Of a stretch of 23,613 nt of DNA, positions 10,783 to 19,590 are shown one piece after another. This DNA comes from Monosporascus cannonballus (Eukaryota; Ascomycota; Sordariomycetes; Xylariales). Under the pieces are notes generated by a model that was not told the origin of the DNA, searched no databases, and saw only the letters and a program-made list of their open reading frames with translations. The position numbers were made by a program, and so were the translations under genes. The stretch is taken from positions 1 through 23,613 of the forward strand of contig QJNS01000497.1 of assembly GCA_004154925.1 (NCBI GenBank), in the 5' to 3' direction. Each line of letters opens with the position of its first letter. Within the stretch, counting starts at the first letter, position 1.

Positions 10783-11441
10783 CTATATCGTTCTATCACC
10801 CTTCAGACAGGCATAGGGTCTGTCAGCTTCATCGGTGTTTATAAGCGATCTACGAGTGATTGGAAATAAGGCATTGGCCTCCATGATCTCGCTGAGAGCA
10901 ACGTTCTGTCTCAGTCGGTGCCGGAGCGTCACGTGCTGAGTCCCGGCACATTCGACCTGGTTGGGGAACAGGAACGTCACGTTGGATCTGTCAATGGCAC
11001 ACTTCCGGATAGTCCAGGGCGCATAGCCGCTCGCTTCAGACGGGAAGCCTAATTCCAGAAGCGCCAGCGTGCCAAGGCCATGCTTCTACCGGCGGAGTCC
11101 GAAATGAGTTGGAGCTTCTTTTCGGCATGCATTTTAGAATCTGTTCTTCGCCGGTCGGGTAATGCAACTTAACTAGTGAGTAGACCGATCGAGAGAGCTT
11201 CGGCCACGGAAACTAAGGCACATATCTGTTCCTTACTCCTATTCTGTGAGACGCGCTATGCCCCCGTTCGTTCCGCCTTTTTCTGCCGCAGAGCTTCCGT
11301 ATTTGCAGAGGCAACGCGACCTTTTATGACCATTGTCTTTATTGATTCACCTAGTTGGAATCGGAAATTGAACCGGCTTGATGGTACAAGATCCGGATGG
11401 GATGGGTATTTTACATCTTTAGTTTCCGATGAACAGAGCAG
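10783..11441 (-). pseudogene. Decayed minus-strand coding region, unknown family
   Basis: On the minus strand, one frame from about 11441 to 11049 reads like protein, with segments such as FRFQLGESIKTMVIKGRVA and EKKLQLISDSAGRSMALARW. It is broken by TAG at 11258-11256 and TAA at 11171-11169. A second frame, open from 11085 to 10783, continues with segments such as GFPSEASGYAPWTIRKC and VTFLFPNQVECAGTQHV before a TAG. The switch implies a frameshift between 11085 and 11049. Both internal stops could come from CAG/CAA by C-to-T change at CpA, the RIP pattern. I do not recognise the family. A chance arrangement of open frames remains possible because no homology search was made. Confidence 0.35.
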
Positions 11442-12554
11442 CCGGGATGGCGTTCAGCAAGCATCGCATACCTTCAGGCCTCTAAATAGCCATCAACATC
11501 TGAAACTGCCGCCTCGTTCTCCCTTCGTACTATGATAGTTAGAGGATAAATCTCGCCTCTCTCAAGAGCCAAGATTTGCGGCACTGCGCCCGATATCTTG
11601 CGTCCCTTCTATGAGGGCCTTGGGTCCACGCATTGGTGCAGGGTTGAGCCGGGGCTGTCGTGATCGAAAGGGTGTAGGTTGTGGAGTTGTAAGTTTATGT
11701 ATGTAGAGGGCTGTCGAGGTTCTCGGTCGGACGAATATGCTCGTTCGACCCGAAATAACCCCCTTCGGTCCTAAATATCACGTATTAACAAGTGCTTTCG
11801 CTAGATGTCCTGTGTCCCCTACAGACCAGATACCACTGGTGGCTGCTACGGGCACTTCTCGGCATGGATGGACTGAACTGGTCTGACAAAGGCGACACTA
11901 TCAATACCGCGCAGAGTGCCGTGTGAGATGTATTAGAGGCCACCTGGGGCCCAGGATTCCCCTCCGCTGCTGGATGGTGCGGCGAGATTAACACCGTCTG
12001 CTGGCACGGACAGATTGTATGCTGTGCAACGGGCGAGTCCTGCTATGAATGTGGTGTGACGGCGCTGGTCTGGCAACGTTACAGAAACCTTCAGCAACCT
12101 TGAAAGGCAAATATGCATATAGGGGCTGTGGGCAAGGAATACGACGTCATGGCGGAGGACCACACACATTAGCCTCCATCCGATAAATCACATAAACTCG
12201 CGTCGTATCAGTCGTCACTTACTACCGGAGATCCCAGTGGGCGCTTCGAGGAAGGGCCAGGAGGAAGGAAGAATGTCCCATGACCCCGAAACCTGAATTA
12301 AACTATATAGCGTGCAAACCGCCGATGCATGAGGTATCAAAACAAAAAGATCTTTCGGCTTAGAGGTTTCCGTTTCTCCGATCTATTTCAAGTCCATTTT
12401 TGACGTCTGGCTAAAAGCGAGACACGATCCCCTCTTCTCCCCTCCCCGGCGAACAGGTTCGGGATGTCTAAGACACCGCTGAGCAGTTTCAGCAATGATG
12501 TCTGGACCCCACTCCTCTCGCCCTCAATCGAACGAATTTCACACCGCTGCTGCT
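11442..12554. other. Gene-less stretch before the membrane-protein gene
   Basis: No gene could be supported. The right part is the 3' flank of the minus-strand gene ending at 12555. Small overlapping open frames near 11.8-12.2 kb on the minus strand lack a recognisable product. Confidence 0.4.
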
Positions 12555-13555
12555 CTACAGACCCATCCTGCTGGGGTCGTTGAAGGGGTCGCCGCCGGCC
12601 CGTTGGCTGCCAGCGCTGGGAGTCCGCAGCGGGCGCCGGGGCCCCGTAGGCGCGGCCGAGGTCTCGACGACGTTGGCCTTAGCGATGGCGGCGGCCTCCT
12701 TCTGGGCCGCCAGGCGCTTCTCGGTGCGCTTGTCCCGGACGCAGAGGGCGATGAGGGTGGCGAACCCGCCGGCGAAGACGATAGCGAGGATGATGGTGAA
12801 GACCAGGGCGCTACCCGTGATGGCGTCCTCGCGCTTCATGCAGATGTCGACCCCGGTCTTGTCCTTCATGCAGATGTTCTCGGCCTTGCACACCTGCGTC
12901 GTCGAGGGCGCGTCGAAGCAGTCCAGCCGCTGGCCCGACGCCGTGCCCGTCGACTGCACGGGGCACGACTGCGTCGTTATCACGATGTTGCTGCTGCACT
13001 GGATCGCCGGCTGGAACTGCAGCGGGGGCGCCGCCGTCGTCGCGTCTTGCCGGCCTACTACGAGGGGCATCGTCATCGTGGCTAGAATAGAGAAGGAATA
13101 TTAGAACAACGCCATCTTCAGAAGTGCTGTGGTTGCCCCAGCGGACCATTTTTGGAATGGAAGTCAATGTACGAAGTAGCAACCGAGTATTATAGTAGCG
13201 TACCTGGCATCGACGTGGGAAAACTACGCCTTCGCAGCTCGGCTTCCGGGCCGCGTTTTTCCCCATCGTCGCACTGCTTCACAATAAAGCCCGCCTCGAT
13301 CACCGCCTCCTCCGGCGTGCACCCGGCCCTCTCGAAGCATCGCTCCAGGAGGTCTTGCGGGACGTAGCTCGGCGAGGTATCGAAGCAATTTCGCAGCGAG
13401 CCCTTGTCGCCGCACGCAGCGGCCTCGGCGAAGGCCTCGCCCCGCGCGTGGACGCACTCGGCTCGGGCCGCAGTCGCGCCGACGACGGGCGTTTGTGGAA
13501 GAAGGGCTAATAAGGGGAGGAGGATAGAGGAGAGAGCCATGGCCGGTAGCTGCAT
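12555..13555 (-). CDS. Secreted/type I membrane protein, Cys-rich ectodomain (two exons)
   Basis: Exon 1 runs 13555-13204 and exon 2 runs 13081-12555, giving 292 aa. The 122-nt intron (13203-13082) has a GTACGC donor and a TTCTAG acceptor and joins in frame at phase 1, making MP-A-TMTMP. A second in-frame ATG at 13540 (GCCATGGCT) has the better context and would give 287 aa. Residues 1 to about 28 form a signal peptide (SSILLPLLALLP core). The ectodomain has 12 cysteines (34, 48, 57, 73, 79, 95, 146, 157, 172, 182, 188, 198). A Kex2-like RRR lies at 108-110. One membrane span covers about 207-232, followed by a basic, Ala-rich tail ending near DPFNDP. This suits a plasma-membrane or wall-facing protein with its N-terminus outside. 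It resembles fungal Cys-rich surface proteins in general; the spacing does not clearly match the eight-Cys CFEM pattern. The function is unknown. Confidence 0.8.
13082..13203 (-). other. Intron of the Cys-rich membrane-protein gene
   Basis: 122 nt on the minus strand, GTACGC donor and TTCTAG acceptor. Reading through the donor meets TAA within five codons (the GTLL end of the exon 1 frame), so splicing is needed to reach the transmembrane half. Confidence 0.75.
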
Positions 13556-15400
13556 TTCGTCGAAGACGCTGGTATACGGACTCTATATCGCTTGGGTAAA
13601 CTGACAGAGCAACTCTGATTGACAGGACGGGATTCCGGAGAATGTGTGTGTTGGCAGGTTCGGTCAGGCTCTCATCGATTATCCTCGACTACGCCCTCGT
13701 GGCTCCTTTTCTTCGATTTGCCTGACACCAGTTTGCAACTCCGTGTTTCACAAGCTGCAGTTCGTGTATAACCAAAGGAGCGGACGACATATGAATACAG
13801 CACAAGGCAACGAAACCTTCTTGGTCACGGAAAGGACGGCTTGACGGACGGGAGGATTATTCTAGTAGGGGATACCCCAAGTAAAATTAAAGCGGCAGTG
13901 TTCAGGGGCTAAGCTGAACCCGGACCGACGACCCATCAACGACGGATTTGCACATAGACCGTAGAAGCCGCAGGAGCAGGAGACACGGACTGCTCGTGGA
14001 GAAGAGACATGTCATTGCATGGCTAGCTACCAATGAGCGACTCAAATGGGAAAGGTCGCTTGTATTTTTATACTTTGTAGTCTCTCTAGCGTTCTGGAAA
14101 GGGTTTAACCAGACCCTGAGCCCCGCTGCCACAAGATCTCGCACCCGCTTATTGTTACGCTATGCGCATTCATAGTACGACGCCTCACTGGCTGGAATCC
14201 CTTTTCCAAATCTCAGCCACATCAATGAGGTATTACCTAAATCGCATAGACCTAGCACCGCAGCTTATCATCCGCAGCCCCTCCCCCGAATGCTTGACAG
14301 TCAATTTTAGTCCAGGCCTACACGGCATTACCACTATTTACCGAACGCAAGGTCTCGCCCACCGTTAAGAAACGACTAGTTGTACGAAATAGACGAAGAC
14401 TATGCGGCAACACGTTCCGGGGGTTCCTCCTTTCGTCGCTGCCCTAGAGGTCCCGCGCCGACTCCCGAGGCCCTGGCGATCGCTAGCCAGAAACGCAGGA
14501 GAGCCTGAGGAAAAAGCCTCGCGCTAACGAACCCCTGCTGGTGCGTGCGACTGAAGCTCAAAGCTCGCTCAGTGGCTGAAGGGACTGGAATGTCAGCAGT
14601 GGCTGCAGAAGCTGAATTGGGCTAGCTCTTCGTCAGCGAGGCCAGTGAGGCCCCTCTACTTTTCCCCAGGTTAGTAGCCGTCATTATTTACGACCCGTAG
14701 TTAGTAAAATATTGCGGGGACCCGGCAATGCGGAATGGTGGTGATGCATTTTCTATGGTGGTGCTATGTGTTGGGTTCTGAGTTGCAGAAGCCACGGAAC
14801 TCGCGGCCTAGTCTACATATTTATAGAACCCGGCGTCTACGATGAAGTTCGATAAATTATTATGCGAGTTTAGCATTCAAGACACGGTAAAGCGGTACTT
14901 CAATCATCCTGTCAACCCAACATAGCACTTCCGTCGTGCAAAGCCCCCTGTCAACTATAGTGTATTGTCTCTACCCGTCCGACACTAACTCTTCCACTGT
15001 GATATTTCGATAGCGCTCCTAAACTAAACGGGCCATTGATTTCATTGGCGACGCGGTTTAGAGTCTGAAATCCGCCATCTCAGCAAGTTCCCATCGACCA
15101 CTGCAGCAGCATGCCCTCGGTGACAGCCGGCGCAAAATGTTCCGTGTGCCTCTTGTCTCTGACCGTGTAATGCCCGCCCTCGTATTCAAAGCATCGATCC
15201 GTTGTGCTCCATCCTTCCCTTGATAGAGTGCGGTTTCCTGGTTCGGCCGTATCTTCTTGCCCTGTTGATGAAGGACAGCCAGTCTCAGTGCGTGGATATT
15301 TTCAAGCAAGTTTCAGTCACCGACCTTAGATACCCGAATCAGGTAGAACTGGCCATCGATGGTATTAGGAAATCCCGATCCGGGAAGGTTTTCCACATCC
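13556..15400. other. Gene-less stretch
   Basis: Contains the 5' flank of the minus-strand membrane-protein gene. One isolated TTGACAGGA word occurs at 13619-13627, and a reversed TCCTGTCAACCC at about 14907-14918. Both resemble the motif that is abundant after 15.9 kb. Nothing else was recognised, and the open frames are short. Confidence 0.4.
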
Positions 15401-16186
15401 TGTTGTGAGCCCGCTCTCGTGCCTGAGTGAGGTTTCCGAGCCCACTCACATTCTGGATAGCCATGGAGGTTTTGGCTGCCTCTGCTGCAGCTCGAGCCGG
15501 TCGCTAACGAGTACCGGTCCCCACTCCACCCTTGCGCTGGAGCTAAGAAGCGCCGGCGACAGCTGGCATGGATCGGGTGACCGGCTTCTTAGGGGCGGCC
15601 TGGTGTCCCCGGGTTGCGAGTCCGGCAGGCGTCTCTTGATCATCGTCGGCGACGGCCTCCTTAGATGCCTGGATCCGGACGACGCCGCACCGAAGACGGC
15701 TTCGCGTGCGGCCCATCCTTTGGCTCACTAGTTGCCAGTAAAGACAGGAGGCACCGGGACCAGAGAGGGCGTGTTGGCTGGGCAGCCACACAGACATGAC
15801 TGGGTGGGCCGCCTGAATGGCCTCGCCGCGTCATATCCCCCAGAGGCAGCCCTCGGCGCCGTCGGCGAGAAATCCCGGTTAGGGGGTTTCTCAACAAGGT
15901 CAACGTGCTGGCCCTGTGGGGGCAATGAGCGGAACAACCTGGTCGCTGTCCCCTCCGGGGACCGCGGACGAAGCTGAGACATAGGAGAGAATCCTGCCTC
16001 CCGAAGAGGGGGATGATGTTGACAGGAGGGGAGTGTTGTTGATAGGAAAGGGATCTTGTTGAAGTCCGTAAGGCCGCTGTGTCCCTCGGGAACCGAAGGC
16101 TTCGAGGTCCGTTCTCCTCCGGATCTTCGAGGCAAAACAGCCTCCCGCAAGCGCTTCGAGGGTGGATGTTGATAGGAGAGTGGTTA

Positions 16187-16315
16187 TTGACAGGAAATCG
16201 AGAAAACGAGACTGCTGCTCGAGTCTTCGTTCGCCGTGGAAGATTTGGTCGAGCCACATGGTTCCCTTTCTCTTGTTCAGGCGAGAATTGGCGATCTTCT
16301 CGAGGTCGTATTCAC
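16187..16315. repeat. Diverged duplicate block, copy A
   Basis: Aligns along its length with 16571-16704. Both begin with a degenerate motif word (CAGGAAA), then share ACTGGAGTCTTC/CTCGAGTCTTC, GCCxCxTGGT and CCTCTTGTyxAGG. The minus strand of both reads as related peptide (NSRLNKRKGTMWLDQ here, NSHLDKRQRTRWHDQ in copy B). Both copies are preceded by a second motif word 17-18 bp upstream. Confidence 0.7.
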
Positions 16316-16400
16316 CTATTCCCATGCTTGACTTTCCTGCCTTGCGGGTTGTGGGTGTAGCCTTGGGCTCCGCCCCCCGTTCCCTGAGGGATGTTAGCCT

Positions 16401-16475
16401 TGCGCATCAGCTTTTCTGGCTTGCGCTTGGCATCTCCGGAGGGGGATGTTGATAGGAGGGGCAATATTGACAGGA
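16401..16475. repeat. Diverged block ending in motif doublet, copy 1 of 3
   Basis: GCAG/CAGCTT..CTG-CTTGCGCTTGGC followed by TTGATAGGA and TTGACAGGA exactly 18 bp apart. The same layout recurs at 16945-17018 and, more weakly, at 16122-16195, each with an 18-bp doublet spacing. Confidence 0.7.
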
Positions 16476-16570
16476 GGTCTTGGCACGCGCCGTATCCTGG
16501 GCCTTCTTGATGATTTCCAAGGCATGAGCATTGAGGTTATGGGTGTGATGATGGTGACAGGAGGGGTATG

Positions 16571-16704
16571 TTGCCAGGAAACCCGATAAGTCGAGGCTGC
16601 TACTGGAGTCTTCTTCCGCCGCGGTAGAGCTGGTCATGCCACCTGGTCCGCTGCCTCTTGTCGAGGTGGGAATTGACAATGTTCTCTATGTTGTCCTTCT
16701 CTGC
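16571..16704. repeat. Diverged duplicate block, copy B
   Basis: Partner of 16187-16315. A TAG at 16602-16600 on the minus strand aligns with CAG in copy A, within the run RRL-(E/Q)-(Q/stop)-Q-(S/P)-R. Confidence 0.7.
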
Positions 16705-17088
16705 TCCCGTGATTGACGTACTCATAACTTTCCACAGGGCTGCGGTAATCGGACGAAGGTGCTTACCATAGTTCGTCTTCGTACAAATGGCCGGTATGGA
16801 ACCACTTCTGGAAGTGTTAGGCACGGCTTCGGTACGAGTTATATAAGAGGGGGCAACTATATGGATACAAAAAAACTCGAATACGTACATATCTAAGCAG
16901 TCTTGAAGGGACACTTGGCTCCTTGGGAGTTGTACTCGCAACCCGCGCAGCAGGCTTCCTGCTTTGCGCTTGGCGACTTTGGACGGGATTGTTGATAGGA
17001 GAAGTAATGTTGACAGGAAATGGGCCCTATCTCCCACCATAGAGCCCATCTTCGTAGGCACAAGTACCGCTATCGGCGGCAGGGGCAC
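16600..17088 (-). pseudogene. Second decayed copy of the 16.2-kb fragment
   Basis: The minus-strand frame is open from 17088 to a TAG at 16602-16600, with no ATG at its upstream edge. It contains PKSPSAKQEA-like coding only in another frame. Its C-terminal part reads AEKDNIENIVNSHLDKRQ then WHDQLYRGGRRLQ, clearly related to EYDLEKIANSRLNKRK and WLDQIFHGERRLEQQ in the copy to the left. The terminating TAG sits where that copy has CAG. The unrelated-looking N-terminal half suggests a chimera of repeat blocks. No function is recognised. Confidence 0.4.
16945..17018. repeat. Diverged block ending in motif doublet, copy 2 of 3
   Basis: Partner of 16401-16475. On the minus strand it reads PSAKQEACCAGCEYNSQGAKC, whereas copy 1 reads PSASQKS-stop-C in the same frame, so a TGC codon here aligns with a TGA there. 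Confidence 0.65.
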
Positions 17089-17414
17089 CGTGATGGCGGC
17101 GGGGGCGGCAGATGCACCGAGACGTCGACGAGCAGGCCGTCGGCTGCCTCGTCCTTGTCTTCCTCCTTGCCCTCTCCCATCTTCTTCTCCTCCTTCTTGG
17201 TGATGGAGGCTGTGGCGGCAGCATGCACATTCTCGAGGAAGAATTGTCGGATGTCAGCAGCGGAAGGAGCCGCAACACCAGGTGCGCCAGGGCCGAAGAC
17301 ATGTGCCGAGGCGACCAGGACCGGGGCCGCGGCAGCAACGGCAACGGCAGGAGCGGGCACCGGTGGCGACGTCGACAGGGGCGCCGGCCCCCTTGCCAAC
17401 CACGCCCTGCACAA
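17070..17414 (-). pseudogene. Frameshifted continuation of the 17.3-18.3 kb fragment
   Basis: The minus-strand frame has an Ala/Pro-rich start, then SAADIRQFFLENVHAAATAS and KKEEKKMGEGKEEDKDEAADG. The composition looks coding (charged helix, GC-rich third positions). It overlaps the 3' part of the 18033-17254 frame in a different register, as expected after an indel. No domain is recognised. Confidence 0.35.
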
Positions 17415-17502
17415 GTAGGGCGTCGTCCTTTGCGACGATGCCCTGCTCGTGCAGGGCGAAGGCCTCGGAGAGCTGCTCCTTGGCGGCAGGAGCTGCTGGT
17501 GG

Positions 17503-17566
17503 TTGACAGGAAATGGGGGTTGACAGGAAATGGGGGTTGACAGGAGGTGTTGGTTGATAGGAGGGG
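17503..17566 (+). repeat. 17-bp tandem repeat, best array of the TGAYAGGA field
   Basis: TTGACAGGAAATGGGGG is repeated exactly at 17503-17519 and 17520-17536. A shorter variant, TTGACAGGAGG, follows at 17537, and TTGATAGGAGGGG at 17554. The 17-bp period is not a multiple of three, which argues against selection as a peptide repeat. Confidence 0.9.
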
Positions 17567-17915
17567 CCGCTCATAGGCGAGCCGTGGTAGGAGTAGTTGT
17601 CGAAATCGTCACAGGATGTGGCCGGTGGACTAAAAGGCCACATGCCTGCCCTGTGCTGAAACGGTGGAGTGAATTTGCGGATGTGGTAAGTTTGAAGAGG
17701 TGTACCGAAGTGATAGCGCCGAGCGCTTGGTAATAGGAGGATGGTTGTTGATAGGAGGGGAGTTGTTAGACGTCTTTGCCGTCGAATCCCCCTCCGAAGC
17801 TGATGGGTGTCGACGGGATAGTAGTGATAGTAGGATAATGGTGACAGGAGGGAGGAGATCAACATCTGTCTTCCCTGAAGGCGGTGCCAAGCACAGAAAA
17901 TTCGGGTCCAAAAGC

Positions 17916-17975
17916 CTATAATAATGTTCATCAGTACCGAACAGGAAGCTCGCCTAGGCATGTGAGAGTACCTAC
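17916..17975 (-). other. Intron-like segment in decayed region
   Basis: 60 nt on the minus strand: GTAGGT donor, a TACTGAT branch-like site and a TATTATAG acceptor. The size and order of signals match the NST1 introns. Confidence 0.4.
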
Positions 17976-18279
17976 CAGGACCTGATAGCATTTTGGTCAA
18001 TGGGTCGGCGCGGACGTACTCCAACCCCTCCATGAGACCAAAGCCGTCCTTCTTCTGCTTGCAGGTGCCGCCGGTGGGGCTGGCAAACCACGTAGAGCTC
18101 TTCGAGCGAAGCCAGGTTCCCTAGGATTTGGCCTAGAACCTCTCCCAACCACCCCCTGCTCGTACGCGGGACGAGGAGGCCTCATCGAGCTGCCTCTTGG
18201 CGATGGCGACGGTGCGTTCTCTGGTGTCATTCTTTGCTTTGCGGGCGGCAGGCCACGCCAATTGTGAAAAGGGGGAGTG

Positions 18280-18356
18280 GTGAAAGGAAAGGGATGCAGA
18301 CCATCCAGAAGATCTGAATCGAACCCCAACCCATTTGAGGCTCCCCTTAGGCCATC
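18280..18356. repeat. Diverged duplicate block, partner at about 19697-19782
   Basis: GTGAAAGGAAAGGGATGC, then AGATCTGAATCGAACCCCAACC. At 19697 onward a similar order appears: TGAAAGGAAAAGG, GGGAATGC, AGATCTGAGCGAAACTCCAACC, CGCTTCCTT. One copy of the motif field lies at the left edge of each. Confidence 0.55.
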
Positions 18357-18957
18357 TTGCTAGTTCTAGTTCAACTTCAAAGAGGTGCGCATGTTGGAAT
18401 GCTTGTGGGCCACACCACCAAGGTCATTGCTGCCCCCAAGTCGGAATTCAAAGGTGGGTGACATGTGACCTTTGTTGAATATCTTCAGTTCGATGCCAAT
18501 ATTGTTAGTGAGGTTGAACGAAGTCCTCCCACGCCGTCAGTGAAGCACCAGCCGTTTGCTCTATGTCCGAAATATCCTTGATGATGCTGACTGCTCCAGA
18601 TCTAGTTCCTCCTCGGACTCGGGCTCGCCTTCTGGCATCCGCCAGCCTTGACTCTGATAGATATGATTGTGGACAAAGCCAAGACTACCTGCCCAACGCC
18701 GCGTCAGAATAGTCCTGCAGTCATTAGTTGTCTAGATCTGAGTTTCTTATTAGATAGTAAGATGGCCTAGTCCACAACACCTTGTTGCTCCTCGGAGAGG
18801 TTAATTTCGACACCTTCCTCTCTCGAGTCAAGCTTGGCAAAGAGATCCTGGAGCATGCCGCCGAGATGATCGGGGTCCAGGTCTTCCATGTACACTCTCT
18901 CGAGTTAGCTCTAGATGATGATGGTTTCCCGTAAATTGGGATTGTCTAGTAACATTG
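18357..18957. other. Gap in the motif field, no gene supported
   Basis: About 600 bases with no exact TGAYAGGA word and no open frame of note on either strand. It is flanked by motif-bearing blocks, so it may be single-copy spacer or a more decayed part of the same region. Confidence 0.35.
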
Positions 18958-19438
18958 TTGACAGGAAAAACAATGACAAGGAACCAAGTACCGTCCTCCG
19001 TCTTGTATCGGCGTTCCTTGTCGAGGGGTCTATTGGTGGGTACTGCGTTGGGCGTATCCTCCTTGCGAGATTCTCCACAGGTGGGCGAAAGGAAAATTAA
19101 AATGGTGACAGAAGGGTTCCGGGTGATAGGAAAAGGAACACGTGACAGGAAGATGGCGCCTTACCCCGTCTCACATTCCTTCCGCTAGTCACTGCCTAAC
19201 CATGGCCGCGAATAACGATCTCGCCGGCGGAGATCTGGTCGTGCAACCTCTCTGCTCCCTTTCTTGTGCAGAAGGCGACCTTGGCACAGCAGATCGAATC
19301 TCCGAGTTTACTGTGCGAAAGGCTGCGGCTGCTGTGCATGCCCATCGGCCGGGGGCCTGATATGGGTTGCCAATACTTTTTTGGCATCACTGAAAGATGT
19401 CAAATGTTCGAGATAGGAACAGTGGGTGATAGGAAAAT

Positions 19439-19490
19439 TCCGACGGAATGTTCTGTGCGAACCAAGAGACATTCTCTTAGTCGGGGATGT
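19439..19490. repeat. 52-bp diverged tandem unit, copy 1
   Basis: Aligns without gaps to 19522-19573 at about 38 of 52 positions. Both run from TCCGAyGG to GGGATGT and both follow a motif word (TGATAGGA at 19427, TGACAGGA at 19494). More than half of the differences are transitions. Confidence 0.75.
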
Positions 19491-19521
19491 TGGTGACAGG
19501 AAAGGTCCATGATAAGAACGC

Positions 19522-19573
19522 TCCGATGGGATGTTTTGGACGAATAAAGAGACGTTTTTGTCGCCCGGGATGT
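19522..19573. repeat. 52-bp diverged tandem unit, copy 2
   Basis: Second copy of the 52-bp unit at 19439-19490; the two starts are 83 bp apart. Confidence 0.75.
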
Positions 19574-19590
19574 CGGCAGATCAATTGCCC

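Larger units (their letters stand above)
15900..16679 (-). pseudogene. Decayed coding fragment with one in-frame stop, unknown family
   Basis: One minus-strand frame runs for about 260 codons, from 16679 to the TGA near 15900, broken only by TGA at 16409-16407. It includes NAHALEIIKKAQDTARAKT, then PEMPSASQKS, and, after the stop, GIGEYDLEKIANSRLNKRKG and MWLDQIFHGERRLEQQSRF. Motif words of the TGAYAGGA field fall inside it and read as Ser/Thr/Pro-rich linkers such as LLSTSTL. The peptide is similar to the copy at 16600-17088. There is a faint resemblance to the start of a retrotransposon chromodomain, but not enough to name it. It could also be chance openness in GC-rich DNA. Confidence 0.4.
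17254..18260 (-). pseudogene. Decayed gene-like frame with intron-like segment
   Basis: The minus-strand frame from about 18260 contains RERTVAIAKRQLDEASSS, then TAG at 18135-18133 and TAG at 18123-18121. It is then open from ATG 18033 for 259 codons to 17254. The stretch MEGLEYVRADPLTKMLSGPG is followed by a candidate 60-nt intron at 17975-17916 (GTAGGT, CTGAT, TATAG); its length is a multiple of three, so the frame is unchanged. Later AKEQLSEAFALHEQGIVAKDD resembles AKRQLDEASSS upstream, suggesting an internal duplication. After about 17400 a different frame (17414-17070) looks better (FFLENVHAAATASITKKEEK), implying a frameshift. Motif words encode Pro/Asn/Ser linkers here. It may be a dead gene or a poorly expressed live one with unrecognised introns. 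Confidence 0.4.

Noticed and set aside
12495..13104. Plus-strand frames of 174 and 196 codons
   Set aside because: They are shadows of the GC-rich second exon of the minus-strand membrane-protein gene.
12555..13555. CFEM-domain effector
   Set aside because: Cysteine number and spacing in each half do not clearly fit the eight-Cys CFEM pattern, so only a general Cys-rich label is given.
16220..16325. Retrotransposon chromodomain in EYDLEKIANSRLNKRKG
   Set aside because: Only the first few residues resemble one. The expected aromatic-cage and WKGY-type residues are missing, and no reverse transcriptase or integrase is nearby.
18300..18360. Minus-strand tRNA suggested by GGGGTTCGATTC
   Set aside because: No matching A box, acceptor stem or T-stem pairing could be drawn.
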